From positions 1-53,901 of the forward strand of contig DAHUZI010000137.1 in assembly GCA_027306595.1 (NCBI GenBank): a stretch of DNA of 53,901 nt, read 5' to 3'. Source of the DNA: Candidatus Dormiibacterota bacterium (GTDB lineage: Bacteria; Chloroflexota; Dormibacteria; Aeolococcales; Bog-877). Below are positions 34,058 through 42,739 of the stretch, piece after piece (position 1 is the first letter of the stretch; each line of letters starts with the position of its first letter). The translations under genes were made by a program, and so were the position numbers. The notes below the pieces were generated by a model. The model had not been told where the DNA came from. It searched no databases and saw only the letters and a list, made by a program, of their open reading frames with translations.

Positions 34058-35358
34058 GCGGGCCACCCCCGCCGATCGCCGCGGTCGAGCTGATCCGGCG
34101 GAAGCGGGACGGCGGGGCCCTCGATCCGAGCGCCATCGAGTGGCTGATCTCCGGGTACCTCGCCGGCGCGGTCGGCGAGGAGCAGATGGCCGCCCTGCTC
34201 ATGGCGATCTGCTGGCGGGGGATGGCGCAGGGCGAGCTCGCGGCCTGGACCGGCGCCATGGTCCGCTCCGGGCGACGCCTCGATCTCAGCGGCGTCGGAC
34301 GGCCGACCGTCGACAAGCACTCGACCGGCGGCGTCGGGGACAAGGTCTCGCTCGTGCTCGCCCCGCTGGTCGCCGCCTGCGGCGCCGCGGTGCCCCAGCT
34401 CTCCGGCCGCGGCCTCGGCCACACCGGCGGAACGCTGGACAAGCTGGAGGCGATCCCAGGCTTCCGCTCCGACCTCGACGCGGCGATGGTCGTGCGGCTC
34501 CTCGACGAGGTCGGCTGCGTCATCTGCGCCGCCGGCCCGGAGCTCGCCCCCGCCGACCGGCGCCTCTACGCCCTGCGGGACACAACCGGGACGGTGGAGT
34601 CGATCCCCCTCATCGCCAGCTCGATCATGGCGAAGAAGGTGGCGGAGGGGACCACCGCGCTGCTCCTGGACGTCAAGGTGGGGTCGGGGGCGTTCATGGC
34701 CGACCGACGAGCGGCGCACGAGCTGGCGACGACGATGCTCGGGCTCGGCGCCGCCCACGGGGTTCGCACGGCGGCGGTCCTCACCGCCATGGACGTCCCG
34801 CTCGGGCGCGCCGTCGGCAACGCGGTCGAGGTCCAGGAGTCGCTGGAGCTGCTCCAGGGCTCCGGCCCCGCCGACTGCCGGGCCCTGATCCTGGCCGAGG
34901 CAGAGGCGATGCTCGAGCTGGCCGGGATCTCGGCCGACCCGAAGGCGGCCCTCGACGACGGGCGCGCGCTGGCCGTCTTCCGGCAGATGGTGCGGGCCCA
35001 GGGCGGCGACCCGGATGCGCCCCTGCCGGTCGGGCCGACGCTCGGGGTGGTACCGGCCCCGACCGCGGGCGTGGTTCGTCGGCTCGATGCCCGCGCGGTC
35101 GGCGTCGCGGCGTGGAGGCTCGGAGCTGGACGCCAGCGGGCCGGCGACCGAGTGTCGGCGGTCGCGGGGGTCTGGTGCCGGGCCCGGCCGGGCGAGGCGG
35201 TCGAGCGCGGTCAGCCGGTGCTGGAGCTGGTGGGCGACGATCCCCTGCGACTGCCAGCGGCGCTGGACGCCCTGGTCGGCGCCGTCGAGGTCGGGGCGGA
35301 GCCGCTCGCGCCGGGCCTGCTGGTCCTCGAGCAGATCGGGGCTGCCCCGTCCCGGTGA
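34054..35358 (+). CDS. Thymidine/pyrimidine-nucleoside phosphorylase
   Basis: 434 residues (deoA/pdp family). Phosphorolysis of thymidine, deoxyuridine or uridine to base and (deoxy)ribose 1-phosphate. IAAVELIRRKRDGGAL at the N-terminus, phosphate loop DKHSTGGVGDKVSL, SGRGLGHTGGTLDKLEAIPG, and SIMAKKVAEGTTALLLDVKVGSGAFM are diagnostic; the C-terminal PYNP_C domain spans about 345-425. GTG 34054 overlaps the cdd stop. With cdd it forms a two-gene plus-strand operon feeding deoC. Confidence 0.94.
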   Translation: MSGPPPPIAAVELIRRKRDGGALDPSAIEWLISGYLAGAVGEEQMAALLMAICWRGMAQGELAAWTGAMVRSGRRLDLSGVGRPTVDKHSTGGVGDKVSLVLAPLVAACGAAVPQLSGRGLGHTGGTLDKLEAIPGFRSDLDAAMVVRLLDEVGCVICAAGPELAPADRRLYALRDTTGTVESIPLIASSIMAKKVAEGTTALLLDVKVGSGAFMADRRAAHELATTMLGLGAAHGVRTAAVLTAMDVPLGRAVGNAVEVQESLELLQGSGPADCRALILAEAEAMLELAGISADPKAALDDGRALAVFRQMVRAQGGDPDAPLPVGPTLGVVPAPTAGVVRRLDARAVGVAAWRLGAGRQRAGDRVSAVAGVWCRARPGEAVERGQPVLELVGDDPLRLPAALDALVGAVEVGAEPLAPGLLVLEQIGAAPSR

Positions 35359-35382
35359 GCCGGTCCCAAGGGGCCGGGCACG

Positions 35383-35400
35383 GCGCTGATCGATCAGCGC
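35383..35400. repeat. Perfect 18-bp palindrome
   Basis: GCGCTGATCGATCAGCGC: 9-bp arms with no spacer, 25 bp after the pyrimidine phosphorylase stop codon and just before the IS debris. With no loop it is a poor RNA terminator; a protein-binding or IS-end role is possible. Confidence 0.5.
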
Positions 35401-35584
35401 GGCCTCGGGTACCCAAGCAGGGTGGGCGGCCACGTCTGCGCACGTTCCAGCCCCCTCCCCGGCCGAGAGAGCCTCGCCCTGCTGGCCGACCGGCACCACC
35501 GCGACCGGCGAGCGGCCGCCCGCCGGATCGATGAGCCACTGGGCCGCGTGGATCCGTCCGACGCCGCGGATCCGAGATCGCGTC

Positions 35585-35746
35585 GCCGGGAAGCTCCCCC
35601 TCCGCCTCGCCCCCGCCGTCCTTCAAGAGCAGCATGACGGGTGGCAGGACGGACGCCGCCACTTCTCCCAGGCCTCCCTCGGCCTCCTCCGCGGCGACGG
35701 CCCTGCCGCCATCACCAACCCCCTCACCGCAGGTCTGGCCGCCTGA
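35585..35746 (+). pseudogene. IS256-family (mutator) transposase C-terminal remnant
   Basis: The plus frame ending at the TGA near 35744-35746 contains LQEQHDGWQDGRRHFSQASLGLL, which fits the C-terminal EQ-x-x-E-W-x-x-G-R-R-Y-x-S signature of IS256-type transposases. Nothing of the catalytic DDE domain is visible upstream, so only a tail fragment remains. Assignment rests on this single motif block. Confidence 0.5.
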
Positions 35747-35821
35747 TGCCCCCTCCCGCATCCCCTCCGCAACTTTCCCAACGTCTCGGGACTTGACTGC
35801 CGCCCCCAGCCGAGCCGGACT

Positions 35822-36996
35822 GGCGCTTCGGAGCTTCCCTGGGTTGTGACAGAGCGTGTGGAGGTCCGACTCTCCTCCCGCTCCGTCCAGTCCTCGCGCC
35901 CGCAGATGGCCCGCTCGCTGTCTCACCGTCAGCTGCTCGAACGCCGGCTCCACGATGGCCTTCCGCCTCGCGTGGTCCGCTCGTCCTGGCTTGGTCCGCA
36001 GCTTCCGCGCCATCCGCGCCTGCAGACGTGCCCCGTCCGGGCTGCGCCCGCGAGGCGCCGCCGACACCGCCCCGCCATGCTTGAGCCGCCCGGTCGCGAG
36101 CAGGACGGTGGCGCCCGCCGCCTCGAGGATGGTCGCCGAGCGGCAGCCGGCGTCGGCGAGCCACACCCGCGGCTCCCCTTGGATGTCCGCCCTATCCAGC
36201 GTCGCCCGGGCCGCCTCCATCATCGGCAGCAGCTGGTGGATGTCGGTGGCCGCCCGGATCACCTCGACGGCGATCGCCACCTGGCTCGTCTCGTCCGCCA
36301 CCGTCGGCGCGTGGTCGGCGGAGCGGAAGCCGTCGGGGGTTGTCATCATCCGTGCGTCCGCTTCGGTGAAGCTTGGCGGCTCCTTCGGCTTCGGCCCCCC
36401 GTCTCGGCCACCTGGCGACCCGCCTCGGCCATCTCGTCCTCGTTGCACCGGCAGTGCGAGCCCGGCTCTCCGCCTTCATTTGGGCCGTGCGGCGAGCCGC
36501 CTCCTCGATCGCCGGCGCGGCCTCCTTCCGCTTCGCGCTCCGGGTGCCACGCCGGGTCCGCTCCGCGGGTAGCGCATCTCCGCGCCGGTCCACGCCGTCC
36601 TCCGCGCCCTCGGCCCGGTCGGTCGCCTCCGCCAGCCGCTCACGGGCCTGCCGCCGGAGCTCCTCGATGTTCGGGCCCATGTGGTCATAGCTCCTCGCGT
36701 TGTGTCGGCGCGCCGGCGCCCTCAGCTTGGCCCCGTCCAACGCCACCCGGCTCAGCTTCGCCAGCCCCCCCTCGGCGCAGATGTACAGCACCCGAATGTG
36801 CAGAGCCTCGACCGCCTTCAGGTGCTGACGCCGGACGCGCGGATCGATCGGCAGTCCGGGCACTGGATGGCCGCCAGCTGCCGGAAGGCCGCGTCCACCC
36901 AGCAGCGACGGTCGATCGCGCGCGACGACGTCAACCCGTGGGGCAGCCGTACAGGAGCACCGTCAGCATCATCCGCGGGTCGTGCGGCGGCGCCCC
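35822..36996 (-). pseudogene. IS1182-family transposase, multiply frameshifted
   Basis: Read leftward through several frames: DPRMMLTVLLYG (near 36985-36950), a TGA/frameshift, LTSSRAIDRRCWVDAAFRQL, another shift, RRQHLKAVEALHIRVLYIC and SRVALDGAKLRAPARRHNA (36860-36700), a helical linker, another shift near 36450, then ARMMTTPDGFRSADHAPTV, VWLADAGCRSATILEAAG, ARRKAIVEPAFEQL and LHALCHN-like LHTLCHNPGKLRSA ending near 35822. All are blocks of the IS1182 transposase in the right order, so a nearly full but dead copy remains. The stop codon is lost. Its N-terminal end abuts the ECF sigma remnant. Confidence 0.8.
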
Positions 36997-38059
36997 GTCC
37001 GCCTGCAGCGGGTCGAGAAGTTCCAGCCCGTGCTCCGGGCGCCGGTCCATGCCCACGGAGACGGCGTGGGTGAGCGCCACCACGGGAGTGTCGGACATGC
37101 CCAGCAAGCGCTCGTACTGGGCGACGATCTGGGCTCAGTCGGTCGCCTCGGCGCTGGGCGCCTGGTCATGGACGGCGGCGATCGCCCCGTGGAGCCGGTA
37201 CGGACCGGCCGGTCCGATGGCCAGCGCCTTGGTGATGAGCGCCACGCCCTCGGCGATCTGGTCCGCGTCCCAGCACGACCCGGTCCTGGTCGGCCATCGA
37301 GATCAGCTCGCCCGGGGGCCCGGTGCGCGCGGGCCGCCGGGCGTCCGTGAGCAGCCTGAGCGCCAGCAGGCCAGTCACCCCGGCGTCGTCGGGCCGCAGC
37401 CCGTGGACGAGCCGAGCCAGCCGGATCGCCTCGGTCGCCAGCTCGGTTCGGTGCAGCGCCGACCCCGCCGTGCTGGCGCGGCCCTCGGTACAGACCAGGT
37501 GGCAAACGGGGAGCACCACCGCAAGGCTTCGCGCGCACTGGAGCCCCGACGGCATCCGAGAGGGGACGCCGCTGTCCCTGATCGCCTGCTTGGCCCGGGT
37601 GATGCGCTGGGTCATGGCCGCCTCGGGCACTCGGAACGCGCGCGCCACCTCGGCCGAGGTGCGGCCGCCGACCGCCCGTAGCGTCAGCGCGACCGGCGAC
37701 GCCGGTGACGCCACATGAACCGCAGGATCAGCGTGTCGTCGGCCTCCGAGGCCCGCGGGTCAGCGGCGGGCGCCAGCCACTCTTCGGCCAGCATGGGCGG
37801 GACGACGGCGCGCGCTCTCCGCTGGCGGGCCTGCTCGCGGCCCGGCAGGTCAGGCAGGCGGCGGGAGGCCGCCGTGATCAGCCAGGCACGGGGATTGTCG
37901 GGGACGCCCTCCTTCGGCCACCGGGGTGGCGGCCACGAGCAGCGCCTCTTTGGTCGCGTCCTCGGCGGGATCGACGTGCCGGTAGCGGCGAACCACCGCG
38001 CCGAGGACCTGCGGGGTCGGCTGGCGGAGCAGGTCCTCGATCGCGGCCTCAGGCGCGGT
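36997..38059 (-). pseudogene. ECF42-type RNA polymerase sigma factor, degraded
   Basis: Fragments in order: VTAPEAAIEDLLRQ (start codon GTC, not GTG), VLGAVVRRYRHVDPAEDATKEALL, then in another frame EGVPDNPRAWLITAASRRL, DDTLILRFM, then SPVALTLRAVGGRTSAEVARAF, AIRLARLVHGLRPDD, GLLALRLLTDARRPART, and after another frameshift and an in-frame TGA, MSDTPVVALTHAVSVGMDRR and GLELLDPLQADG. This is the ECF42/SigJ-like sigma with its TPR-like C-terminus. It is always paired with YCII/DGPF genes, as here. The C-terminus passes directly into the IS1182 frame at about 36996-37003. Confidence 0.8.
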
Positions 38060-38063
38060 GACG

Positions 38064-38480
38064 TCAGGGCTGGAGCTCGGCGCGGGACTCAGCGATGGGC
38101 CGCACATCCGCGTAGGCGCGCGCCGCGACGTCTGCCGGGCCGGGGCAGGAAGCCAGCCGGCCGGCGATCTCGGTCGCCCGGTCGAAGCTGTCGCACTCCA
38201 CGATCCAGTAGCCGGCGAGGACCTCGGTGGTTTCGGCGTACGGTCCGTCTGTCACCACGGGGACCCCACCCTTCTTCTGCAGGCGCCGGGCGTGGACGGG
38301 CGCCGTGAGGCCACGGGTCTCCACGAGCTCGCCGGAGTCGGCCAGCTCCTGGTTGACCGCCTGCATGAACGCGCCCATCCCGGCGAGGTCCCGGGGGGAC
38401 CAGACCGGGTGAGTGGCGCCCCTTCCGGCCATGGCGTCGTAGTCCTGCTGGGAGGCGTAGGTCAGGATCATGTACTTCAT
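38064..38480 (-). CDS. YCII-related (DGPF) domain protein
   Basis: 138 residues, intact. MKYMILTYASQQDYDAM at the N-terminus, VVTDGPYAETTEVLAGYWIVECDSFDRATEIAGRL in the middle, and AYADVRPI at the end define the YCII/DGPF family, a small alpha/beta-barrel dimer of unknown biochemical activity. Genes of this type form a conserved pair with ECF42 sigma factors; the partner just downstream is a pseudogene. ATG 38480 has a GGAGG RBS. Confidence 0.9.
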   Translation of the reverse strand: MKYMILTYASQQDYDAMAGRGATHPVWSPRDLAGMGAFMQAVNQELADSGELVETRGLTAPVHARRLQKKGGVPVVTDGPYAETTEVLAGYWIVECDSFDRATEIAGRLASCPGPADVAARAYADVRPIAESRAELQP

Positions 38481-38618
38481 GGTGGATCCTCCTTATCGGC
38501 ACTCCACGGTGGCGCTCACGAGGGACGGCGGAGCAGGCGGGCGGCACCGGACATCCCTTGCGATTCTGGACTCGGGTGCCGACCGCACTGAGCGTAGCCG
38601 ATATGCTCCACTCACGGA

Positions 38619-38858
38619 GTGGACCAAGTCTCCGTGCGGGATCTTCGGAATCACACCGCCGACGTCTTGCGCCGGGTGGAAGCAGGCCAGCGCCTCCAGG
38701 TCACCGTCGACCGGCGCCCGGTAGCTGAGCTCGTCCCCCTCCCCCGCCGCGCCACCTGGGTGACCCGTGAACGTATCGTCGCCAGCCTCGTGCAGGCCGA
38801 CGCCGGGCTGCGCTCGGAGCTGCGCCACGTTCTCCCTGACACCATCGACGGGCTGTGA
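38619..38858 (+). CDS. Type II antitoxin, Phd/YefM (VapB-like) family
   Basis: 79 residues from GTG 38619. QVSVRDLRNHTADVLRRVEAGQRLQVTVDRRPVAEL is the Phd/YefM DNA-binding fold; the C-terminal helical tail would wrap the toxin. A plus-strand TATGCT (38602-38607) would start the message about 5 nt before the GTG. GTGA overlap with the following PIN-domain gene is the normal TA arrangement. Appears intact although its toxin is broken. Confidence 0.85.
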   Translation: MDQVSVRDLRNHTADVLRRVEAGQRLQVTVDRRPVAELVPLPRRATWVTRERIVASLVQADAGLRSELRHVLPDTIDGL

Positions 38859-39240
38859 GAGGGCTGCTCGACACCTCGGTGTTCATCGCCGATGAGCAAG
38901 GCCGGCAGCTCGCCGTGGCGCCCCTCCCCGAGGAGGGTGCGGTTTCGGTGGTGACCCGGGCCGAGCGGGGCTGGGCGTCCACTTGGCCGAGACCCCAGCG
39001 ACGCGGTCTCGCCGTCTCTCCACGCTGCGCGCGGTGCAGACGACCTACTCCGCGCTGCCGGTCGACGAACACGTAGCATCGACCTTCGCGCGGATCGTTG
39101 CCGGTGCGCGACGAGCCGGCCGACGTCCCACCGTGCAAGACAGCTGGATCGCGGCCACCGCCGCCGCCAACGACGTCCCCGCCTTCACGCAGGACGCCGT
39201 CTTCGACGATATCCCTGGCGTCCGGGTGGTTCGAGTCTGA
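38855..39240 (+). pseudogene. PIN-domain toxin (VapC-like), single-base deletion
   Basis: Frame 1 from GTG 38855 reads GLLDTSVFIADEQGRQ (first acidic residue Asp) and AVSVVTRAE (Glu). At about 38966-38970 one base, probably a T, is missing; the other frame continues LGVHLAETPATRSRRL and ends with TVQDSWIAATAAANDVPAFTQDAVFDDI, holding the remaining PIN acidic residues, stop at 39238-39240. Restoring the base gives a normal toxin of about 128 residues. As read, translation ends at 39076. May be genuine inactivation or a sequence error. Confidence 0.85.
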
Positions 39241-39546
39241 TCAGGCGGTGACGGAGAGGGCGGCCACAACATTCCCGGCGCCCGGTGGTTGGGATCCTTG
39301 GCCGACCCGCTCAGCGGTGGGCCTCGGGGAGGGGCTGGCCCCCAATCGTTGAAGATGTTGATCCAGGGGTTTTGCGCAACCGCCTTGGCGCCTTCCCCCG
39401 ATCACGTGTTCGGTCCAAGATTTTCAGGACCAAGTCAGCCTGTGCCTTCCAAGGAATTCATCCACGACCCAAGATGGTCCTGTTCCTGACCGTGACGGTG
39501 GTCCCCTCTCTGGTTGACGTTCGCACGGCGCCTCTGATCAGCCACG
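39241..39546. other. Intergenic stretch with repeat copy A
   Basis: No convincing gene. Lower GC than the surroundings near 39340-39540. Contains one copy of the imperfect direct repeat (39339-39387). Confidence 0.4.
39339..39387. repeat. Imperfect direct repeat, copy A
   Basis: Hand alignment with 40400-40450 gives about 42 identities in 51 columns, with the best core CCAGGGG...TTGCGCAAC. The two copies flank the Imm5-like gene in the same orientation, about 1.06 kb apart. Confidence 0.6.
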
Positions 39547-39552
39547 TAGGAT
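39547..39552 (+). promoter_or_regulatory. -10 box of the Imm5-like gene
   Basis: TAGGAT, 7 nt before the in-frame GTG at 39560; ATG 39551 and 39554 overlap the box itself. Confidence 0.45.
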
Positions 39553-39559
39553 GATGATC

Positions 39560-40105
39560 GTGGGATCTCCGCAGACGCTAAGCGAAGCCGACCGACGTCT
39601 TGTCGCCGCATGGGCCGCCGATTGCGCCGAGCGGGTTCTGGGGCTGTTCGAGGCCGACGCTCCAACAGATGACCGCCCTCGCACTGCCATCGCTCGAACC
39701 AGGGCGTTCGCCCGGGGAGAGATGAACGCTGGCGAGGAGATCCGCCGTCGATTCGTCGGTGGCGTCGCCGCCGGTGATGTGAAGGTGCCCGCGGCGTATG
39801 CCGCTTCCCGAGCCGCCGGTCAAGCCGTCGCCGTCTGTCACATGGGCGCGCACGCACTCGGCGCCGCCGCATTTGCCGTCCAAGCGGCAGGCCTGGCAGC
39901 CCCCGACCGGCCAGAAACGGTCAAGGACGAAATCCGCTGGCAGCTCACCCACATGCCCAAAGAGGTCCGGGCCGCCTTGCGAGCCCTCCCGCCCATCGGC
40001 GAGGACCGGTCAGGCCCACTCGGGCCCGGGCTCCTCGCATCAGGCCAACTCGGCACGATCATCCGTGACCTCCAAGCCGGTCTCACCCGATACGACCCGG
40101 ACTGA
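39560..40105 (+). CDS. Imm5-like putative immunity protein
   Basis: 181 residues from GTG 39560, or 184 from ATG 39551. The all-helical sequence with LSEADRRLVAAWAADCAERVLGLFE and RPRTAIARTRAFARGEM, then AAYAASRAAGQAVAVCHMGAHALGAAAFAVQAA, matches the Imm5 family of polymorphic-toxin immunity proteins (alpha-helical, Ala-rich). No toxin gene is adjacent, so it may be an orphan immunity gene or serve another role. GC and codon use look somewhat less extreme than neighbours. Flanked by a direct repeat, which suggests acquisition. Confidence 0.7.
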   Translation: MGSPQTLSEADRRLVAAWAADCAERVLGLFEADAPTDDRPRTAIARTRAFARGEMNAGEEIRRRFVGGVAAGDVKVPAAYAASRAAGQAVAVCHMGAHALGAAAFAVQAAGLAAPDRPETVKDEIRWQLTHMPKEVRAALRALPPIGEDRSGPLGPGLLASGQLGTIIRDLQAGLTRYDPD

Positions 40106-40724
40106 CCCGAGACGACGATCGCCGCAACGCAGTGCGATCCGCCCGTTGCCAGGAGTTCACGATCCGCCGTCGGGGGGATGGCCACGGATGAGGACGCCAA
40201 ATCCATCGGCTCCAGCAGTTCGCGTCCAGGGTGGTGGGAGGAGGAGCCTGGGGGGCCCGGGCCCGACGCCTGTCACGCGGTGCTCTGGAGGCTCGGCATC
40301 ATCGCGGCGTCCGTGGTGCTCTGGCGCCCTGCTCCTGCGGCGGACGTCGTAGCTTCCACCGAACCGGCGGCCGGACGGCGTCGGCGATGGTCCCCCATGC
40401 CCCCAATGGTTCAGGGTGTTGCTCCAGGGGTCCTTGCGCAACACCGCTTGACGATGTCGTCGACCCGGGCCAGCGTGCGCGTTCCCCGCCGAAAGGCCCG
40501 CCTCGATCGCGCGGTACGCTCCGGTCCAGCCCGTCACCCCCACGGTCCGGACGCTGCGCGACCGGCTGACCGGCGCCCCCGTGGGGAACGCCTGCGTCCT
40601 CGCCTGGGCCTGGCACGCGGGGATCGGGGGCCTCGGCTCCCCCTGGGCTCGGCGCCGGTCCACGCACGCCTCGAACGGGTGGCCGGCTTGGGCCGCAAGC
40701 CAGGGTGGCGCCGCCCCGGCGGGG
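40106..40724. other. Intergenic stretch with repeat copy B
   Basis: No supported gene; open frames are shadow-like. Contains the second copy of the direct repeat (40400-40450). The region separates the island from the hydrogenase operon. Confidence 0.4.
40400..40450. repeat. Imperfect direct repeat, copy B
   Basis: Second copy of the repeat at 39339-39387, one or two small indels. Confidence 0.6.
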
Positions 40725-41501
40725 TCAGCCGAGGACCGCGACCGGCGCGGGGCGATCGGCCCCGTTGACGGCGGCCAGCACCCGGGCCGACGCGCGGCGG
40801 AGCCGGTCGACGCCGAGCGGGCCGAGCCGGTCGCAGACCCAGTCCCAGTGCAGCGCGACCCAGTCGCCGGGGACGACGGCGGGGGCGAGCCCCAGCCCCC
40901 TGCGGGCCAGCCGCGCCGTCTCCGGCCGGGGCGCCCCATACCCGAGGCGCCGGCCGTCCCACACCAGCGGCCGTGCGCGCACGATCGCCCGATCCGCGGT
41001 CACGAGCTCGACGCGACCCCAGCGGATCCGGCAGCGGTCGAGGACGGCCAGCGGCGCCTCGACCCGCCCCCCGCGCAGCATCCCGACGAAGGGATAGACC
41101 GCGAAGACGTGGAAGGCGTGGTGGGCCACGCCGCCGGCCAGCGCCGGCTCCGCCAGGCGGCCCACCGTCCCCGAGGCGACCCGAGGGCGGAACCGCTCCG
41201 CCACGGAGGCGGCCAGGGCGGTCTGGGGGACCCGGTTCAGGAGCGGCCCGCCGACCCAGTAGGCGGCGACGACCCGCGGATCGAGGGGGTCCGGAATCCT
41301 GTTGGCGGCGGCGATGAGCTCGAGGTACGGGAAGGCACCGGCGAACTGGCGGGCGAGCTCGCGCAGCTGGCCGTCGGCGTCCCGCTCGCCCGCCGGCGCC
41401 CCGGCGTAACCGAGCAGCTGGGCGGCGGCATCGGGGCCACAGTACCCAAGGGCGTTGGGCGGGTAGGCGTACCGAGCGAAGAGGACCGGCCCGGTGGGCA
41501 T
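40725..41501 (-). CDS. DUF6390-like protein of hydrogenase operons
   Basis: 258 residues. FARYAYPPNALGYCGPDAAAQLLGYAG at the N-terminus, LIAAANRIPDPLDPRVVAAYWVGGPLLNRV in the middle, HHAFHVFAVYPFVGMLRGG, and GDWVALHWDWVCDRL near the end. I recognise it as similar to a family of unknown function that recurs in [NiFe] hydrogenase operons of high-GC bacteria. The Cys and His residues could bind metal. Last gene of the hydrogenase operon; ATG 41501 follows the EamA stop by 4 bp. Role unknown; a maturation function is a reasonable guess. Confidence 0.7.
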   Translation of the reverse strand: MPTGPVLFARYAYPPNALGYCGPDAAAQLLGYAGAPAGERDADGQLRELARQFAGAFPYLELIAAANRIPDPLDPRVVAAYWVGGPLLNRVPQTALAASVAERFRPRVASGTVGRLAEPALAGGVAHHAFHVFAVYPFVGMLRGGRVEAPLAVLDRCRIRWGRVELVTADRAIVRARPLVWDGRRLGYGAPRPETARLARRGLGLAPAVVPGDWVALHWDWVCDRLGPLGVDRLRRASARVLAAVNGADRPAPVAVLG

Positions 41502-41505
41502 CAGC

Positions 41506-42501
41506 TCACCCGGCGGCGGCGGCCGCCCGGTCACCGCGTACCCGGCGCGTGCCGGTCGTCACCAGCACGAGCGCTGCGGCACTGACGACCGCGATCCCGG
41601 CCAGCTGGGGCGCCAGCGGCACCCCCTGGACGCCGGCCGACAGCAGCGCGGTCACGACCGCCCCGAACACCAGCACCGCCGTGACGTCGACCGCCTGGGC
41701 GCGGGCGAGGGCGGCGAGCCAGGTGGCGACGTAGGCGGCGAGGGCCACCCCGGTCAGGGCCGCCAGGCCCCAGCCCGCACCGCCGAGGCCGACCAACCCC
41801 GCCAGCGAGCCCGAGACGGCGAGCCAGGCGACGAGCAGGACGCCTCCCAGCCCCATCCGGGCGAGCCCGACCGTGAGCGGGTCCAGGGTCGCGAGCAGCC
41901 GGCGGAGCACGATGACCTCGACCGCCCACAGCCAGGTGGCGGCGAGGATGAGCCCGCCGCCGGCGCCTCCCACCAGCCCGGCGAGCCCGCCGTTGAGCAG
42001 GACGACCCCGCCGACCAGAAGGGCCATGGCGCCGGCCTGGATCCGACCGACCCGCTCGCCCAAGAGGGGCACGGCCAGGAGCACGACCCAGATCACGAGC
42101 GATTTCTGGATGAAGGCGGCGTCGGCCGACTGGGCCTGGGCCAGCCCCTCGAAGAAGAGGACGAAGGGGACGCTGCCGCCGATCACCGCGACCGCCGCGA
42201 GCCCGCCCCAGGTGCGCCACCCGCGCCGCGGCACGGCGGATGACGAGCCCGCCGAAGGGCGGCCGCCCGCCCGGAGCCGGTTGCGGCCGACGAGGATCAG
42301 GCCCAGGAGCAGGGCCGCGACCAGGTTCTTGGCCGTCGTGTAGACGGTTGGCGAGGCCGCCACCTGGCGCACCGCCCACCCGTTGACGAAGATCGACACC
42401 CCGCTCACACAGGCGGCGCCCAGTGCCCACAGCAGGCCCGTCGCCGTCACCCGGGGTGCCAGCCCCGCGGCCCGCCGACGGGTCGGCTCACGCGTGTCCA
42501 T
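41506..42501 (-). CDS. EamA/DMT-family transporter
   Basis: 331 residues with about ten membrane helices in two EamA repeats (LLWALGAACVSGVSIFVNGWAV to LVIWVVLLAVPLLGERVGRIQ; GGLILAATWLWAVEVIVLRRLLA to VVTALLSAGVQGVPLAPQLAG). The PLLGERV and related loop are family hallmarks. Drug/metabolite transporters export or import small molecules; the substrate is unknown. ATG 42501 lies 14 bp inside the HypC-like 3' end, so it belongs to the hydrogenase operon, where metal or ligand transport would make sense but is unproven. Confidence 0.88.
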   Translation of the reverse strand: MDTREPTRRRAAGLAPRVTATGLLWALGAACVSGVSIFVNGWAVRQVAASPTVYTTAKNLVAALLLGLILVGRNRLRAGGRPSAGSSSAVPRRGWRTWGGLAAVAVIGGSVPFVLFFEGLAQAQSADAAFIQKSLVIWVVLLAVPLLGERVGRIQAGAMALLVGGVVLLNGGLAGLVGGAGGGLILAATWLWAVEVIVLRRLLATLDPLTVGLARMGLGGVLLVAWLAVSGSLAGLVGLGGAGWGLAALTGVALAAYVATWLAALARAQAVDVTAVLVFGAVVTALLSAGVQGVPLAPQLAGIAVVSAAALVLVTTGTRRVRGDRAAAAAG

Positions 42502-42739
42502 CGCTCGATCCTCCTGTGCCGTCCATCAGCCGCTGCCGGTCGTCGGCCTCCTTACGGGTCAGCTGCGCGATCGCCAGTCCGCTGTGGGCGATGAGATGGG
42601 ACCCGGGCCGGCACGACCGGCCGCCGTCGTCGAGGCCGAGGAGCTGGACCCGGTGGCGTCGGCCCTGCCGGTCGCGCACGACCGCCAGGCTCCGATCGTG
42701 GTCGACCGCCACCACCTCGACCACGCGGGCGACGCACAT
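42488..42739 (-). CDS. HypC/HybG-like hydrogenase maturation chaperone
   Basis: 83 residues. Begins MCVARVVEV: Cys2 is the residue by which HypC proteins hold the Fe(CN)2CO group and contact the large subunit. The rest (VQLLGLDDGGRSCRPGSHLIAHSGLAIAQL) fits the small OB-like fold. ATG 42739 shares one base with the protease stop (TGATG). The other hyp genes (hypABDEF) are not in this window. Confidence 0.8.
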   Translation of the reverse strand: MCVARVVEVVAVDHDRSLAVVRDRQGRRHRVQLLGLDDGGRSCRPGSHLIAHSGLAIAQLTRKEADDRQRLMDGTGGSSDGHA

